Assembly (NCBI GenBank): GCA_017443595.1
Contig: JAFSYU010000045.1
Span: 1-38,354, forward strand
Direction: 5' to 3'
Length of the DNA stretch: 38,354 nt
Source of the DNA: Clostridia bacterium
GTDB lineage: Bacteria > Bacillota > Clostridia > Oscillospirales > CAG-272
Notes under the pieces: generated by a model
Database searches by the model: none
What the model was told of the DNA's origin: nothing
Seen by the model: the letters and a program-made list of their open reading frames with translations, nothing else
Program-made: the position numbers and the translations under genes
Shown: one piece after another, positions 20,566 through 29,031 of the stretch
How the letters are laid out: each line of letters starts with the position of its first letter
Position numbering within the stretch: the first letter of the stretch is position 1

Positions 20566-23292
20566 TTACGTATTGATTTTTGTAACTATCCAAATGACTA
20601 TGCTGAGAAGTATCTGGTAAGCCAAAACGTGCAGCGCGCTTATAGAGCCTACGGTCTTTGTAGCTATTAGGAATATGCCGAAGATAAGTCCTATGATAAC
20701 GGATAAGAAGCATATTATCATATTTATCTTTGACGCGTATACCATTTTGTCGCAGAGCATAAGAGAGCGGAGCAGAGCTTTTATGCTGTTTTTGGATACC
20801 ACGGCTCCGCGGCTGCCCGTGCTTACGGTCTGGCGGCGCTCGTTTTCTCTTGTGCGCATTATCTTGCAGTGATATATTTCCGTATCAAGATAGCTCTTTA
20901 TCAGTTTTGTGTCTATGTTCGGGTCAAGCGTTCTTACAGCCACGCATCTTGTGGAAGCGGAAAGCTGTTTTATAGCGGACACAAAATCTTTATCCATCTC
21001 GTATTCTATATAGAATTTAGCCGTTACAACGTCGTTTATTATCATATACATTATGCGGCTTTTGTCGTTTTCCGCATACTGTTTATCGTCAAGACAGTAT
21101 TTCGGGTCAAGCTTGCTTCCCATATAGACGGAGGAGCCTAAGAATACTTTCTGTGAATCGACCGTCGCCTCAATTCCGTTTTCTATTGCGTTGTCTATTA
21201 CAACGTTGTTTGAAAACTCATTGTATTCTCTTGCGGCGTTTTCGCATATAGTCAGAAGCGGACCGCCTATTTTTCTGAAAAGGCTTGTGAGCACGTACAT
21301 AATGTGATCCATACGGCTGTCGTTGTAAAGTCTTACGGACGTTATTTTGTCAAGAGAAGGCGGGAAAACGTCGCTGTCTTCAAACGTCACTACGGACGCG
21401 TCCGCGTATTCCTCAGCCGCCGCTTCGCTTATTATACAGCTGTCGTCGTCATACGTTTTTTTCGCGCAGGTGTACGACGGCAGCGTCACCGCCGCGAACA
21501 GAGCCGCGGGCGTGCACAGAGCCGACGCGATATACGCGGCGTTTACCGCGGCGGAAAGATCCTTTTTGATTATCATCACAACGGCTAAAACTCCGGCGAA
21601 TATCAGCGCGAGCGCAGGGAACATTATGTTTACGTATTTGTTTGATGAGGACGGCTTCATATTTGAGCCGATAAAGCCCTTTACAAACTCCGTTTTGGAA
21701 ATGCGGAGCATTTTTGCGTTTTCCGGTATATAATCGTAAAATTCCTTTTCCTCGGGCGAATTTTTGCCGGGAACGTACGATTCGATAACGAACTTGGGTT
21801 TTGCGGAGCTGCCGGATATCACCCTGAAATTCAGCGTGTCGCGCTTTACGTATCTTAACTGTGCCGCGAGCATAAGGATTATGCACAGCGCGGACGCGGA
21901 CATAACGGGGTGCAGAGAGGGATTTCCGGTTATTGCCGCTATTATGCCGTAAATGAACGTCAAAACGACGGACAGCGCACCGATGGACGTGATGCTCGCT
22001 TTACCTGAGAAAATGCCTTTGAGACCGTCAACTATATGGCGCACGGCGAATATCGCGCAGATCGCAAACAATTGCAGATCTATAAGTATGAAAACGGACG
22101 GGTTTTGGGTCGGTGAGCAGAAATACGGGAATTTGTCGCCGAAGAACGACAGACATTCGTATATCAGCACAAGCACCGCGAATACGGACGAAAGTATGAG
22201 CGACATACGCAGTGAAGTATATTTTCTCTTGAACGTGTCAAGGAAAGTCTTTCTCTGGTCGTATGCGGTGAATTCATCGTATTTTAAGCTGTTTTTGCTT
22301 TCTTTTTCCTCGTTTTCTTCTTCATTGTAATCGTTTAAAGACAGATCCGAAAATGTTTTTACCGGATTTTTCTTCGGCTTTTCCTGTTTTTCGGCAAACG
22401 TGTCCATTATCGCTTCTTCGGCGGCGGTATATCCGTTTCCGCTTTCTTTGTGTATATCGTCAAAGAAAACGTCAAAGCCTTCTATATCGCTCGGATCGTC
22501 CGGGACGAGCGCCGGCTGCTCGGGCGTTTCTTCTTTTATCGGATCAAAGGCGAACTGCTTTGTACTGCCCTCATCCTCTTGCTCCCGGTCTTTCTCGTTA
22601 TCTGCCGAAAGCGTGTCCCGTATGAACGGGCTGAGATCCGCCGTGTCCGATATTCCGTCTGTTTCTATCTGTTCTTCTGTTGTATCTATGATCGTAACGG
22701 TCGTATCGAGTATATCTTCTTTTTCTTCTTTTATTTTTACGTCTTCTTTTGCGTAGGTCTTTACGTCGTCCCCGGGCGCGTGCCTGCTTTCCGTTACGGG
22801 CGGGATAACGGCGGTTTGCTCTGTTTCCGGATCTGAGAACATATCGCCTATTTCTTCCGCAAACGACGTAAGCTCTTCTTTGGAGAGCTCCTTTTTTACG
22901 GGTTTTTTATCCGGTTTTTTCTCGTCTTTTTTTATAATAACGTCGTCTGTGACCGGCGTCTCTTCCTTTTTAGGCTCCGCCGGTTTTTTCTTTTCCTTTT
23001 TTGCACGGTCTTTAAAGAGGCTTTTCTTTTTGTTCTTTTTGTTTTCTTCCTCTTCAAAGAACTTGTCAAGAAGACGCACTTTGTCAGATATGGTCTCCGC
23101 GTTTTCCACGGTCAGCTCATCTTCCTTTTCATTTTGCGTATCTTCTTCTACCTCTAATTCCGGCGCATCGATTTTCCCGGGCTGTGCGGAAACGGCGTTT
23201 TCCTCTTCTTCGTCTATGTCAAGCACTATTTTAAGCTGTTTGACAAGATCGTCTACCGACATATCCTTCTTGTTTTTGTTATCTTTTTCCAT
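20566..23292 (-). CDS. Large membrane protein resembling a catalytically dead P-type ATPase
   Basis: The 908-residue protein has an acidic, Lys/Glu-rich, probably disordered N-terminal region of about 360 residues, then membrane and soluble segments in the order of a heavy-metal P-type ATPase. A membrane helix with ALCTPAALFAAVTLPSY stands where the CPC/CPx helix belongs, followed by DSCIISEAAAEEYADASVV. At the phosphorylation site FDKTGT it reads FEDSDV (residues 637-642), and the TGDN site reads RTLDPN (about 787). The ATP-binding region survives only as a trace (GIEATVDSQKVFLGSSVYM). No ion pumping is expected; a scaffold or sensor role is possible. ATG at 23292 follows AAAGGAAGG; the frame runs 15 codons further upstream into rlmB. 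Last gene of its operon. Confidence 0.65.
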   Translation of the reverse strand: MEKDNKNKKDMSVDDLVKQLKIVLDIDEEEENAVSAQPGKIDAPELEVEEDTQNEKEDELTVENAETISDKVRLLDKFFEEEENKKNKKKSLFKDRAKKEKKKPAEPKKEETPVTDDVIIKKDEKKPDKKPVKKELSKEELTSFAEEIGDMFSDPETEQTAVIPPVTESRHAPGDDVKTYAKEDVKIKEEKEDILDTTVTIIDTTEEQIETDGISDTADLSPFIRDTLSADNEKDREQEDEGSTKQFAFDPIKEETPEQPALVPDDPSDIEGFDVFFDDIHKESGNGYTAAEEAIMDTFAEKQEKPKKNPVKTFSDLSLNDYNEEENEEKESKNSLKYDEFTAYDQRKTFLDTFKRKYTSLRMSLILSSVFAVLVLIYECLSFFGDKFPYFCSPTQNPSVFILIDLQLFAICAIFAVRHIVDGLKGIFSGKASITSIGALSVVLTFIYGIIAAITGNPSLHPVMSASALCIILMLAAQLRYVKRDTLNFRVISGSSAKPKFVIESYVPGKNSPEEKEFYDYIPENAKMLRISKTEFVKGFIGSNMKPSSSNKYVNIMFPALALIFAGVLAVVMIIKKDLSAAVNAAYIASALCTPAALFAAVTLPSYTCAKKTYDDDSCIISEAAAEEYADASVVTFEDSDVFPPSLDKITSVRLYNDSRMDHIMYVLTSLFRKIGGPLLTICENAAREYNEFSNNVVIDNAIENGIEATVDSQKVFLGSSVYMGSKLDPKYCLDDKQYAENDKSRIMYMIINDVVTAKFYIEYEMDKDFVSAIKQLSASTRCVAVRTLDPNIDTKLIKSYLDTEIYHCKIMRTRENERRQTVSTGSRGAVVSKNSIKALLRSLMLCDKMVYASKINMIICFLSVIIGLIFGIFLIATKTVGSISALHVLAYQILLSIVIWIVTKINT

Positions 23293-23308
23293 GAAAGTTT
23301 GCCTTCCT

Positions 23309-24073
23309 TTACAGAGAATGCCTTGCGTCTGCGGCATATGAAAGTATTACCGCCGCGGCGCACGAGACGTTTAAGGAGTTTATTTTACCGAACATCGGTA
23401 TGCTTACCGTATAATCGCAGCTTTCTTTTACCAGGCGGGAAACGCCGGCGCCCTCGCTGCCGAAGACGAACGCCGCCGCGCGGTCAAGCGGAGCTTTGTA
23501 AATGCTTTGTCCGTCCGCTTCCGCGGCGTAACACCACACTCCGCGTTCCTTCAGCTCTTTTATACAGGCGGCAATATTCGACACCTTGACGACCGGCACG
23601 TGAGACACCGCGCCGGCGGACGCTTTTGCCGCCGTTGCGCCGAGAGTGGCGCTGTGCCGCTTAGGGATTATGAGCCCGTGGACGCCCGCGCATTCACAGC
23701 AGCGTAGCAGAGCGCCCAAATTATGAGGGTCCTCTATCCCGTCCGCTATCGCGATGAACGGCAGCTCGCCTTTTTCTTCAGCGGCTTTGAAAACGTCGTC
23801 AAGCTCCGCGTAAGTCACCGCGGACGCGTACGCGCAGACGCCCTGATGAACGCCTCCGCCGCACAGCTTGTCCAGCTTTTGCTTTTCCGCCTCCACAAGC
23901 GGTATGCCCGCCTTTATGGCCGCCGCCGCTATTGTGGTAATGGAACCCTCGCGCTGACCTTTCTGGATTATGACCTTGTCTACGTCCCTGTTGCTTTTGA
24001 GCAGTTCGGATACGGCGTTCCTGCCGAACACGAGCCCCTCCGGGATCTGATAAACGCTGTTTTTTTCAGACAT
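23309..24073 (-). CDS. rlmB: TrmH-family 23S rRNA ribose methyltransferase (RlmB)
   Basis: The 254-residue SPOUT enzyme predicted to methylate the ribose of 23S rRNA G2251 with S-adenosylmethionine. It has an N-terminal substrate-binding domain (GLVFGRNAVSELLKSNRDVD) and the SPOUT motifs: DGIEDPHNLGALLRCCECAG (motif 1), FVFGSEGAGVSRLVKESCDY (motif 2) and IPMFGKINSLNVSCAAAVIL (motif 3). Length fits RlmB. AAAGGAAA precedes the ATG. It sits 14 bases after the synthetase fusion and 16 bases before the pseudo-ATPase gene, in one operon. Confidence 0.92.
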   Translation of the reverse strand: MSEKNSVYQIPEGLVFGRNAVSELLKSNRDVDKVIIQKGQREGSITTIAAAAIKAGIPLVEAEKQKLDKLCGGGVHQGVCAYASAVTYAELDDVFKAAEEKGELPFIAIADGIEDPHNLGALLRCCECAGVHGLIIPKRHSATLGATAAKASAGAVSHVPVVKVSNIAACIKELKERGVWCYAAEADGQSIYKAPLDRAAAFVFGSEGAGVSRLVKESCDYTVSIPMFGKINSLNVSCAAAVILSYAADARHSL

Positions 24074-24087
24074 TTATAAATTTCCTT

Positions 24088-26364
24088 TCAGCGAAGCTGA
24101 TTTCTTATTATCTTTCCGCTTATCGTTTTGGGGAGCTGATCGCGGAATTCAACTATTCTCGGATATTTATAAGGCGCGGTATGCTCCTTAACGTATTTCT
24201 GTATCTCTTTTTTAAGCTCTTCGCTTGGCTCTTTGCCTTTTACAAGAACTATTACGGCTTTTATTATCTGTCCGCGTATATCGTCAGGTACCGCCGTGAC
24301 GCCGCATTCAAGAACGTAAGGCAGCTCCATTATAACGCTTTCTATCTCAAACGGACCTATGCGGTAGCCGGATGATTTTATAACGTCGTCTGTTCTGCCG
24401 ACGTACCATAAATATCCGTTTTCGTCTCTCCACGCCGTATCGCCCGTGTGGTACACGCCGCCTTCAAACGCGGCGTCCGTCTTTTCTTTATCTTTATAGT
24501 AGCCCATGAAAAGACCGCAGGGTCTGCCTTTATCGAGTTTGATGACTATCTCGCCCGTCTCGCCTATCGGCACGCTGTGACCCTCCTCGTCTATGACGTC
24601 AACGTCGTATAACGGGCTCGGTCTGCCCATTGCGCCAACTCTCGGAGTGGTGCCGACTAAATTGCAGACGGAAAGCGTCGTTTCCGTCTGGCCGAAGCCT
24701 TCCATTATGCTCAAGCCCGTGGCGCGTTTCCACTGTTCGAAGACCTCGGGGTTAAGCGCCTCTCCGGCGGTCGTCGAATGTTCAATGGAAGAAAGATCGT
24801 ATTTTGCAAGGTTCTCTTTTATAAAGAATCTGAACATCGTGGGCGGCGCGCAGAACGTAGTTATATGGTATTTTGCAAACAGCGGCAGTATATCGTCCGC
24901 GTGGAAGCGGTCAAAATCGTAGGTGAATATCGGCGCTTCCGACATCCACTGACCGTAGTATTTGCCCCAGAGCGCCTTGCCCCAGCCCGTGTCGGATATG
25001 GTGAAATGCAGTCCGTCCGGATTTACGTTGTGCCAGTATTTCGCCGTTATGTAGTGACCTAACGCGTAGCGGAAATCGTGCATGGCTATTTTCGGATAAC
25101 CGGTAGTGCCGGACGTGAAGAACATCAGCATAGGATCGAATCCGCACGGTGTATCGGGCTTTCTTTCATATATATCGGAGCAGTTTACGTACTCGCTGTC
25201 AAAGCTGTGCCAGCCTTGCCTCTGTCCGTGAGTGACTATTTTTATAAGTTCCGGGAAGCTTTCCGCGGCTTCTTCCGCCTGCTGCAGCGTTTCGCCCTCG
25301 CCGGTGCAGATAATGGCTTTTATGTCGGCGGCCTTGAAGCGGTATTCAAAATCGTGCTTCATAAGCTGGTTGGTCGCCGGTATGGCTATCGCGCCCATTT
25401 TGTGTATGGCGGTAAGCGCGAACCAGAATTCATAGTGACGCTTCATGACGAGCATCACCTTGTCGCCCTTGCCTATACCGAGAGATCCAAGATAGTTTGC
25501 GACCTGAGCCGATCCGCGCTTTATATCGGAGAACGTAAAGCGGCGTTCGGTCTTGTCAGCTGACAGATGAAGCATTGCCAGCTTGTCCGGATTTCTGTTT
25601 GCTATCTCGTCAACTATATCGAACGCAAAGTTGAATTTGTCCTCGTTTTTAAACGATATGGCGGATAAAACGCCTTCCTTATCCGTCCTTGTATCTATGA
25701 ATTTTGCGGCGGCGGGACATTCGTAGCTTCTCGCTTTTCTTGCCGTGACTATTTTTTCAAATCTGTCCGGCTCGCTGTTTTCGTTCTTTTTTAAGATTAT
25801 GGCGTAGAACGTCGCGCCCTCTTCGGACAGCGCTGCCATGCCGTGCGGGTTTGCGGAATTATAGTAAATGCTGTCGCCGGGATTCAAGATCTCATAGTGA
25901 TTGCCTATACGGAATTTCATCTGTCCGGTAAGCATAACGTCAAATTCCTGTCCTTCGTGCGTGGAGGTGTGTATCTCGCCCTCCGCGTCCGCCTTTGAAT
26001 ACGGCATTTCCACAAAGAACGGCTCCGCCGTCTTCTGCTGGAAAAGCGGCGCCATAATTATGTATTTGAAGCCTTTTCTGCGCGTTATGGGAAGACCCTC
26101 GCCCGCGCGGGTAAGAGAATAGTTTGACAAAGTAGGGCTTTCGCCGCGTATAAGGTCTGTGGGGTCAACTCTTAAGTGATTTGCGCATTTGTATATAAAC
26201 GTAAAGCTGAAATCCGCGGTGCCTGATTCAAAATTTTTGTACTCGTCAAGAGTAACGTCGGTAAGCTCCGCCATATCCGCTTCGGAAATACCCATTATTT
26301 CACGCAGCGTCCTGATCCTTTGAGCGACTTCTTTCAGCTGAGCTTTAAGATCTGTTTTTTCCAT
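24088..26364 (-). CDS. XRE-cupin-acyl-CoA synthetase fusion
   Basis: The 758-residue product combines a DNA-binding half with an enzyme. Residues about 8-66 are an XRE helix-turn-helix (QRIRTLREIMGISEADMAEL). Residues about 125-192 are a cupin (HEGQEFDVMLTGQMKFRIG, NPGDSIYYNS). Residues about 220-758 form a complete acyl-CoA synthetase of the AMP-binding family, with MFFTSGTTGYPK (417-422 core), EGFGQTETT, YHTGDTAWRDENGYLWYVGR and C-terminal catalytic Lys751 in PKTISGK. It is closest in style to medium-chain acyl-CoA synthetases; the acid is unknown. The design suggests a regulator that senses the substrate or product of its own enzyme. ATG at 26364 follows GCGGGGA; the longer frame runs through the promoter. 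Confidence 0.9.
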   Translation of the reverse strand: MEKTDLKAQLKEVAQRIRTLREIMGISEADMAELTDVTLDEYKNFESGTADFSFTFIYKCANHLRVDPTDLIRGESPTLSNYSLTRAGEGLPITRRKGFKYIIMAPLFQQKTAEPFFVEMPYSKADAEGEIHTSTHEGQEFDVMLTGQMKFRIGNHYEILNPGDSIYYNSANPHGMAALSEEGATFYAIILKKNENSEPDRFEKIVTARKARSYECPAAAKFIDTRTDKEGVLSAISFKNEDKFNFAFDIVDEIANRNPDKLAMLHLSADKTERRFTFSDIKRGSAQVANYLGSLGIGKGDKVMLVMKRHYEFWFALTAIHKMGAIAIPATNQLMKHDFEYRFKAADIKAIICTGEGETLQQAEEAAESFPELIKIVTHGQRQGWHSFDSEYVNCSDIYERKPDTPCGFDPMLMFFTSGTTGYPKIAMHDFRYALGHYITAKYWHNVNPDGLHFTISDTGWGKALWGKYYGQWMSEAPIFTYDFDRFHADDILPLFAKYHITTFCAPPTMFRFFIKENLAKYDLSSIEHSTTAGEALNPEVFEQWKRATGLSIMEGFGQTETTLSVCNLVGTTPRVGAMGRPSPLYDVDVIDEEGHSVPIGETGEIVIKLDKGRPCGLFMGYYKDKEKTDAAFEGGVYHTGDTAWRDENGYLWYVGRTDDVIKSSGYRIGPFEIESVIMELPYVLECGVTAVPDDIRGQIIKAVIVLVKGKEPSEELKKEIQKYVKEHTAPYKYPRIVEFRDQLPKTISGKIIRNQLR

Positions 26365-26410
26365 TTCGGTTCCCCGCAATATTTTAATTGTATATAATAA
26401 TACATAGTAT

Positions 26411-26439
26411 ATATTACCACAAACAAATACGTTTGTCAA
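26411..26439 (-). promoter_or_regulatory. Sigma-A promoter of the synthetase operon, with palindrome
   Basis: On the minus strand, a perfect TTGACA (26439-26434), a 17-base spacer and TAATAT (26416-26411). ACAAAC-aaatac-GTTTGT (26419-26436), an inverted repeat, occupies the spacer and part of the -35 box, where a bound repressor would block transcription. Confidence 0.6.
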
Positions 26440-26446
26440 TATTTAA

Positions 26447-26460
26447 GTTGTGCATACAAC
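26447..26460. promoter_or_regulatory. Candidate operator between two divergent promoters
   Basis: GTTGT-gcat-ACAAC is an inverted repeat midway between the leftward synthetase promoter and the rightward two-component promoter. It could bind the XRE domain of the fusion or the LuxR-type response regulator; the sequence does not say which. Confidence 0.35.
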
Positions 26461-26472
26461 ATTTCAAAAGTG

Positions 26473-26501
26473 TTGACTTTTTTTCCATTTTGTGATATTG
26501 T
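26473..26501 (+). promoter_or_regulatory. Sigma-A promoter of the two-component operon
   Basis: TTGACT, a 17-base spacer and TATTGT, 40 bases before the first start codon, which follows GGAGGTGAG. Confidence 0.55.
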
Positions 26502-26541
26502 TTATATATGAAAGAAAAAACGCGGAGGTGAGCGCCGTTAC

Positions 26542-27426
26542 ATGAAAAACGTGATAGAAGAGCTTTTCAAAAAATCGTCCTTATGCGCGGGGCTCACGGA
26601 TAAAGACCGTAACGTGATACTTCACTCGTCATCCGCTGATATACCGGCAAAAGAGCAGCTGATCGCATCGGAGCAAGGTCCGGTTTATCTGGAAGATAAA
26701 ACGGCTCTTTTACAGAGTTTTAAAGTAGACAACGGTTATTTTTTTCAGTATAAAGACGTATATGAGCTGATGCTTGTCGAGGAGGAGCTTAAGGATACCG
26801 GCGACTATCTGCTTGAAGAGAACGCCGCTTTGGATGAGGCGGCGGGACTTGAAGAAGCGCGCAGGCGCACGGCGGAACAGAACAGACTGTTTGACGGCAT
26901 AGCGGAAAGCCTTAAACCGCAGCTCAACCGGCTTGACGAGATACTTACAAATCTGCCCGACGATGAACAGGGCTTCAGACGCGGGATGAAATGCGCCGGC
27001 GTTTTGGGCGCGTTTATTAAAAGGTATTCAAATCTGCTTCTGCTTTCCGCAACGGACGGGAAAACGGACAGCTTTGAGCTTTATCTTTGCATAAACGAGT
27101 CTTTTGTCTGCCTTAAACTTCTTGATACGGCGTGCTTTGCGGAAATACAGCAGGGGATAGAGCTGCCCGTGTCATACGAGCTTCTTATGTACGGTTTGTT
27201 TGAATCCGTTATAGAATCCGTCCTGCCGCTTTTGAGCGCGGTGCTCGTTACGCTTAAACGGGACGAAAAAGGGCTCACGTTTTATATAGAGGTGTCAAAC
27301 GAAAACGCGTTTTTTGACGATGCATTCTACACAGCGGCTAAAAACGCGGGATTTTTGCTTGAAGCCGAAAGATCGGACGGCAGTTTCTTTGCGATCCTCA
27401 AATCTGACGGGGAGGCGGATATATGA
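26542..27426 (+). CDS. Histidine-kinase-like protein lacking catalytic residues
   Basis: The 294-residue soluble protein has no textbook domain match I can name, but its plan follows a sensor kinase. There is a coiled helical stretch at about residues 74-145 (DYLLEENAALDEAAGLEEAR, RTAEQNRLFDGIAESLKPQL) where a phosphoacceptor helix pair would be. The C-terminal region PVSYELLMYGLFESVIESVL and FYIEVSNENAFF lines up with the ATP-binding part of the next gene's product. The phospho-His, the N-box Asn and the glycines of the G-boxes are missing. It may be a pseudokinase or adaptor for the neighbouring kinase. The stop overlaps the kinase start (ATGA). Confidence 0.55.
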   Translation: MKNVIEELFKKSSLCAGLTDKDRNVILHSSSADIPAKEQLIASEQGPVYLEDKTALLQSFKVDNGYFFQYKDVYELMLVEEELKDTGDYLLEENAALDEAAGLEEARRRTAEQNRLFDGIAESLKPQLNRLDEILTNLPDDEQGFRRGMKCAGVLGAFIKRYSNLLLLSATDGKTDSFELYLCINESFVCLKLLDTACFAEIQQGIELPVSYELLMYGLFESVIESVLPLLSAVLVTLKRDEKGLTFYIEVSNENAFFDDAFYTAAKNAGFLLEAERSDGSFFAILKSDGEADI

Positions 27427-28373
27427 AGAACAGCAGCATCTCCCCGCTTTTGCAGGGGCTTGATATGATGCCGGACGGGATCTGCTTTTATAAAGACGGA
27501 GACGGCCCGGTTTATATGAACGCAAAAATGAAAGCCGTAGCTGAAGCGGCGTTTATGTACGGCGCAAAAGACTGCTTTATTATGGAAAATTTTGAAAAAA
27601 AAGACCTTAAGGGGTGTTGCCGAAAAGAAACGGTAAACGGCAGAACGTATCTCATCCTGCCGGACGGCAGTGCGTGGAGTATAAAAACAAAAAAGATCGT
27701 TACAGAAAACGAAAACTATACGGAATATACGGCGCGGGATGAAACAAAGCTGTACGAAACGACCGTTGAGCTTAAAAAGCGCAGGGAGCATATAGAAAAA
27801 GCAAACGAAAAAATACGTGAATACAATAAAAAAATAGATTCCGTAATACGTGAAAGGGAACTGCTTGACGCAAAGGTAAGGATACACGACGATATGGGAC
27901 GAGCCCTGCTCTCCCTGCGTTCGTATCTATACAGAGAGGATAAAGACAGAGGATCGCTTGTAAAGCTGTGGCGCGTGACCGTTTCTATCCTGCGGCGCGA
28001 GACCGTGGCTGACGTATCGGACGACAGGATAGACGCGCTTTCGGAGGCGGCTTCCGCCGTTGACGTGACGCTTCATTTTGACGGGGAGATACCGGATGAC
28101 CCGGTGATAAGAGAGATATCCGCGGCGGCGATAAGAGAGTGCCTTACAAATACGGTAAAACACGCAGACGGACATAACTTATATATAAAAACGTCGTACT
28201 GCTGCGGCGCCTATACCATAAAGATAAAAAACGACGGAAAACAGCCGGACAAGCCGGTGGAGGAAACGGGCGGACTTCACACGCTGAGAAAGACCGCGGA
28301 AAGATACGGCGGAAAAATGAAATGCGGCTGGGAGCGGGGATTTGAGCTGACCGTATCGCTTGGAGGAGAGTAA
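27423..28373 (+). CDS. Cytoplasmic sensor histidine kinase, NarX/HisKA_3-like
   Basis: The 316-residue protein without membrane segments starts with a PAS-like region (about residues 10-110, including GLDMMPDGICFYKDGDGPVY). A coiled coil follows (113-150), then the phosphoacceptor motif RIHDDMGRALLSL with His155. The C-terminal HATPase shows an N-box (AIRECLTNTVKHA), IKIKNDGKQ, and GGLHTLRKTAERYGG. It should phosphorylate the response regulator encoded directly downstream. The missing membrane anchor suggests it senses a cytosolic signal or works with the preceding protein. Confidence 0.85.
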   Translation: MKNSSISPLLQGLDMMPDGICFYKDGDGPVYMNAKMKAVAEAAFMYGAKDCFIMENFEKKDLKGCCRKETVNGRTYLILPDGSAWSIKTKKIVTENENYTEYTARDETKLYETTVELKKRREHIEKANEKIREYNKKIDSVIRERELLDAKVRIHDDMGRALLSLRSYLYREDKDRGSLVKLWRVTVSILRRETVADVSDDRIDALSEAASAVDVTLHFDGEIPDDPVIREISAAAIRECLTNTVKHADGHNLYIKTSYCCGAYTIKIKNDGKQPDKPVEETGGLHTLRKTAERYGGKMKCGWERGFELTVSLGGE

Positions 28374-28374
28374 A

Positions 28375-28998
28375 ATGAGCAAAATAAAGGTCATGATAGT
28401 TGACGATCAGGCAATGTCGCGCCATTTGTTTGAGCTTTACATACAAAACAGCGACAGATACGAGCTTGCTTTTTCTTTGCCGTCCGCTTCCGTGGCGGAG
28501 GTGTATTTTTTAAAGCATTCCGTAGACCTTGTGCTTATGGATATCCTTATGAACGACGGATCAAACGGTCTTGACGCGGCAAAGCGCATAAAGGAAAGAT
28601 ATCCTTCGGTAAAAATAATAGCCGTCACGTCCATGCCGGAGCACAGCTGGATAGAGAGGGCAAAGAAGATAGGCGTGGACAGCTTCTGGTATAAGGAAGC
28701 GGAGCAGGAAACGATACTTGACGTTATGGACAGGACCGTGGCGGGAGAGTCCGTATATCCGGACAGTCCGCCCGCCGTTATGCTCGGACTTGCAAAAAGC
28801 TCGGAATTCACGGAGCGCGAGCTTGAGGTGCTGCGCATAATCACGACAGGCGCTACGAACGGCGCCGTTGCGGAGGAGCTCGGCATATCCGAAAACACCG
28901 TAAAAGCGCACGTGAGGTCCATGCTTGAAAAAACCGGCTACCAGAGCCGGACGGAGCTTGCGATCAAAGCGAGAGTTATAGGGATCACCATTAAATAA
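28375..28998 (+). CDS. NarL/LuxR-type response regulator
   Basis: The 207-residue product has a receiver domain (VMIVDDQAMSRHLFELYI; phospho-acceptor Asp56 in LVLMDILM) and a C-terminal LuxR helix-turn-helix (FTERELEVLRIITTGATNGA, LGISENTVKAHVRSML). ATG at 28375 follows GGAGGAG that overlaps the end of the kinase gene; the frame's earlier start is not needed. It is the output protein of the three-gene system. Targets are unknown; the divergent synthetase operon is the nearest candidate. Confidence 0.93.
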   Translation: MSKIKVMIVDDQAMSRHLFELYIQNSDRYELAFSLPSASVAEVYFLKHSVDLVLMDILMNDGSNGLDAAKRIKERYPSVKIIAVTSMPEHSWIERAKKIGVDSFWYKEAEQETILDVMDRTVAGESVYPDSPPAVMLGLAKSSEFTERELEVLRIITTGATNGAVAEELGISENTVKAHVRSMLEKTGYQSRTELAIKARVIGITIK

Positions 28999-29003
28999 AA
29001 GTT

Positions 29004-29028
29004 CGGGCTGCCGCGGCAGCCCGTTATT
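29004..29028. terminator. Terminator between convergent two-component and transglutaminase genes
   Basis: CGGGCTGCCG and CGGCAGCCCG form a perfect 20-base palindrome (29004-29023), followed by TTATTGTTTTATTT on the plus strand. On the minus strand the hairpin is followed by AACTTTTATTTAA, so it may work both ways. Confidence 0.75.
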
Positions 29029-29031
29029 GTT

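Noticed and set aside
20304..20576. 90-codon plus-strand ORF across the repeat
   Set aside because: It is not preserved as a common frame with the truncated copy C, has no ribosome binding site and no domain.
22353..23341. Plus-strand ORFs of 90-153 codons opposite the acidic N-terminal region of the pseudo-ATPase
   Set aside because: Their Ser/Phe-rich translations are what the complement of a Lys/Glu-rich coding region gives; none has a start site or a family.
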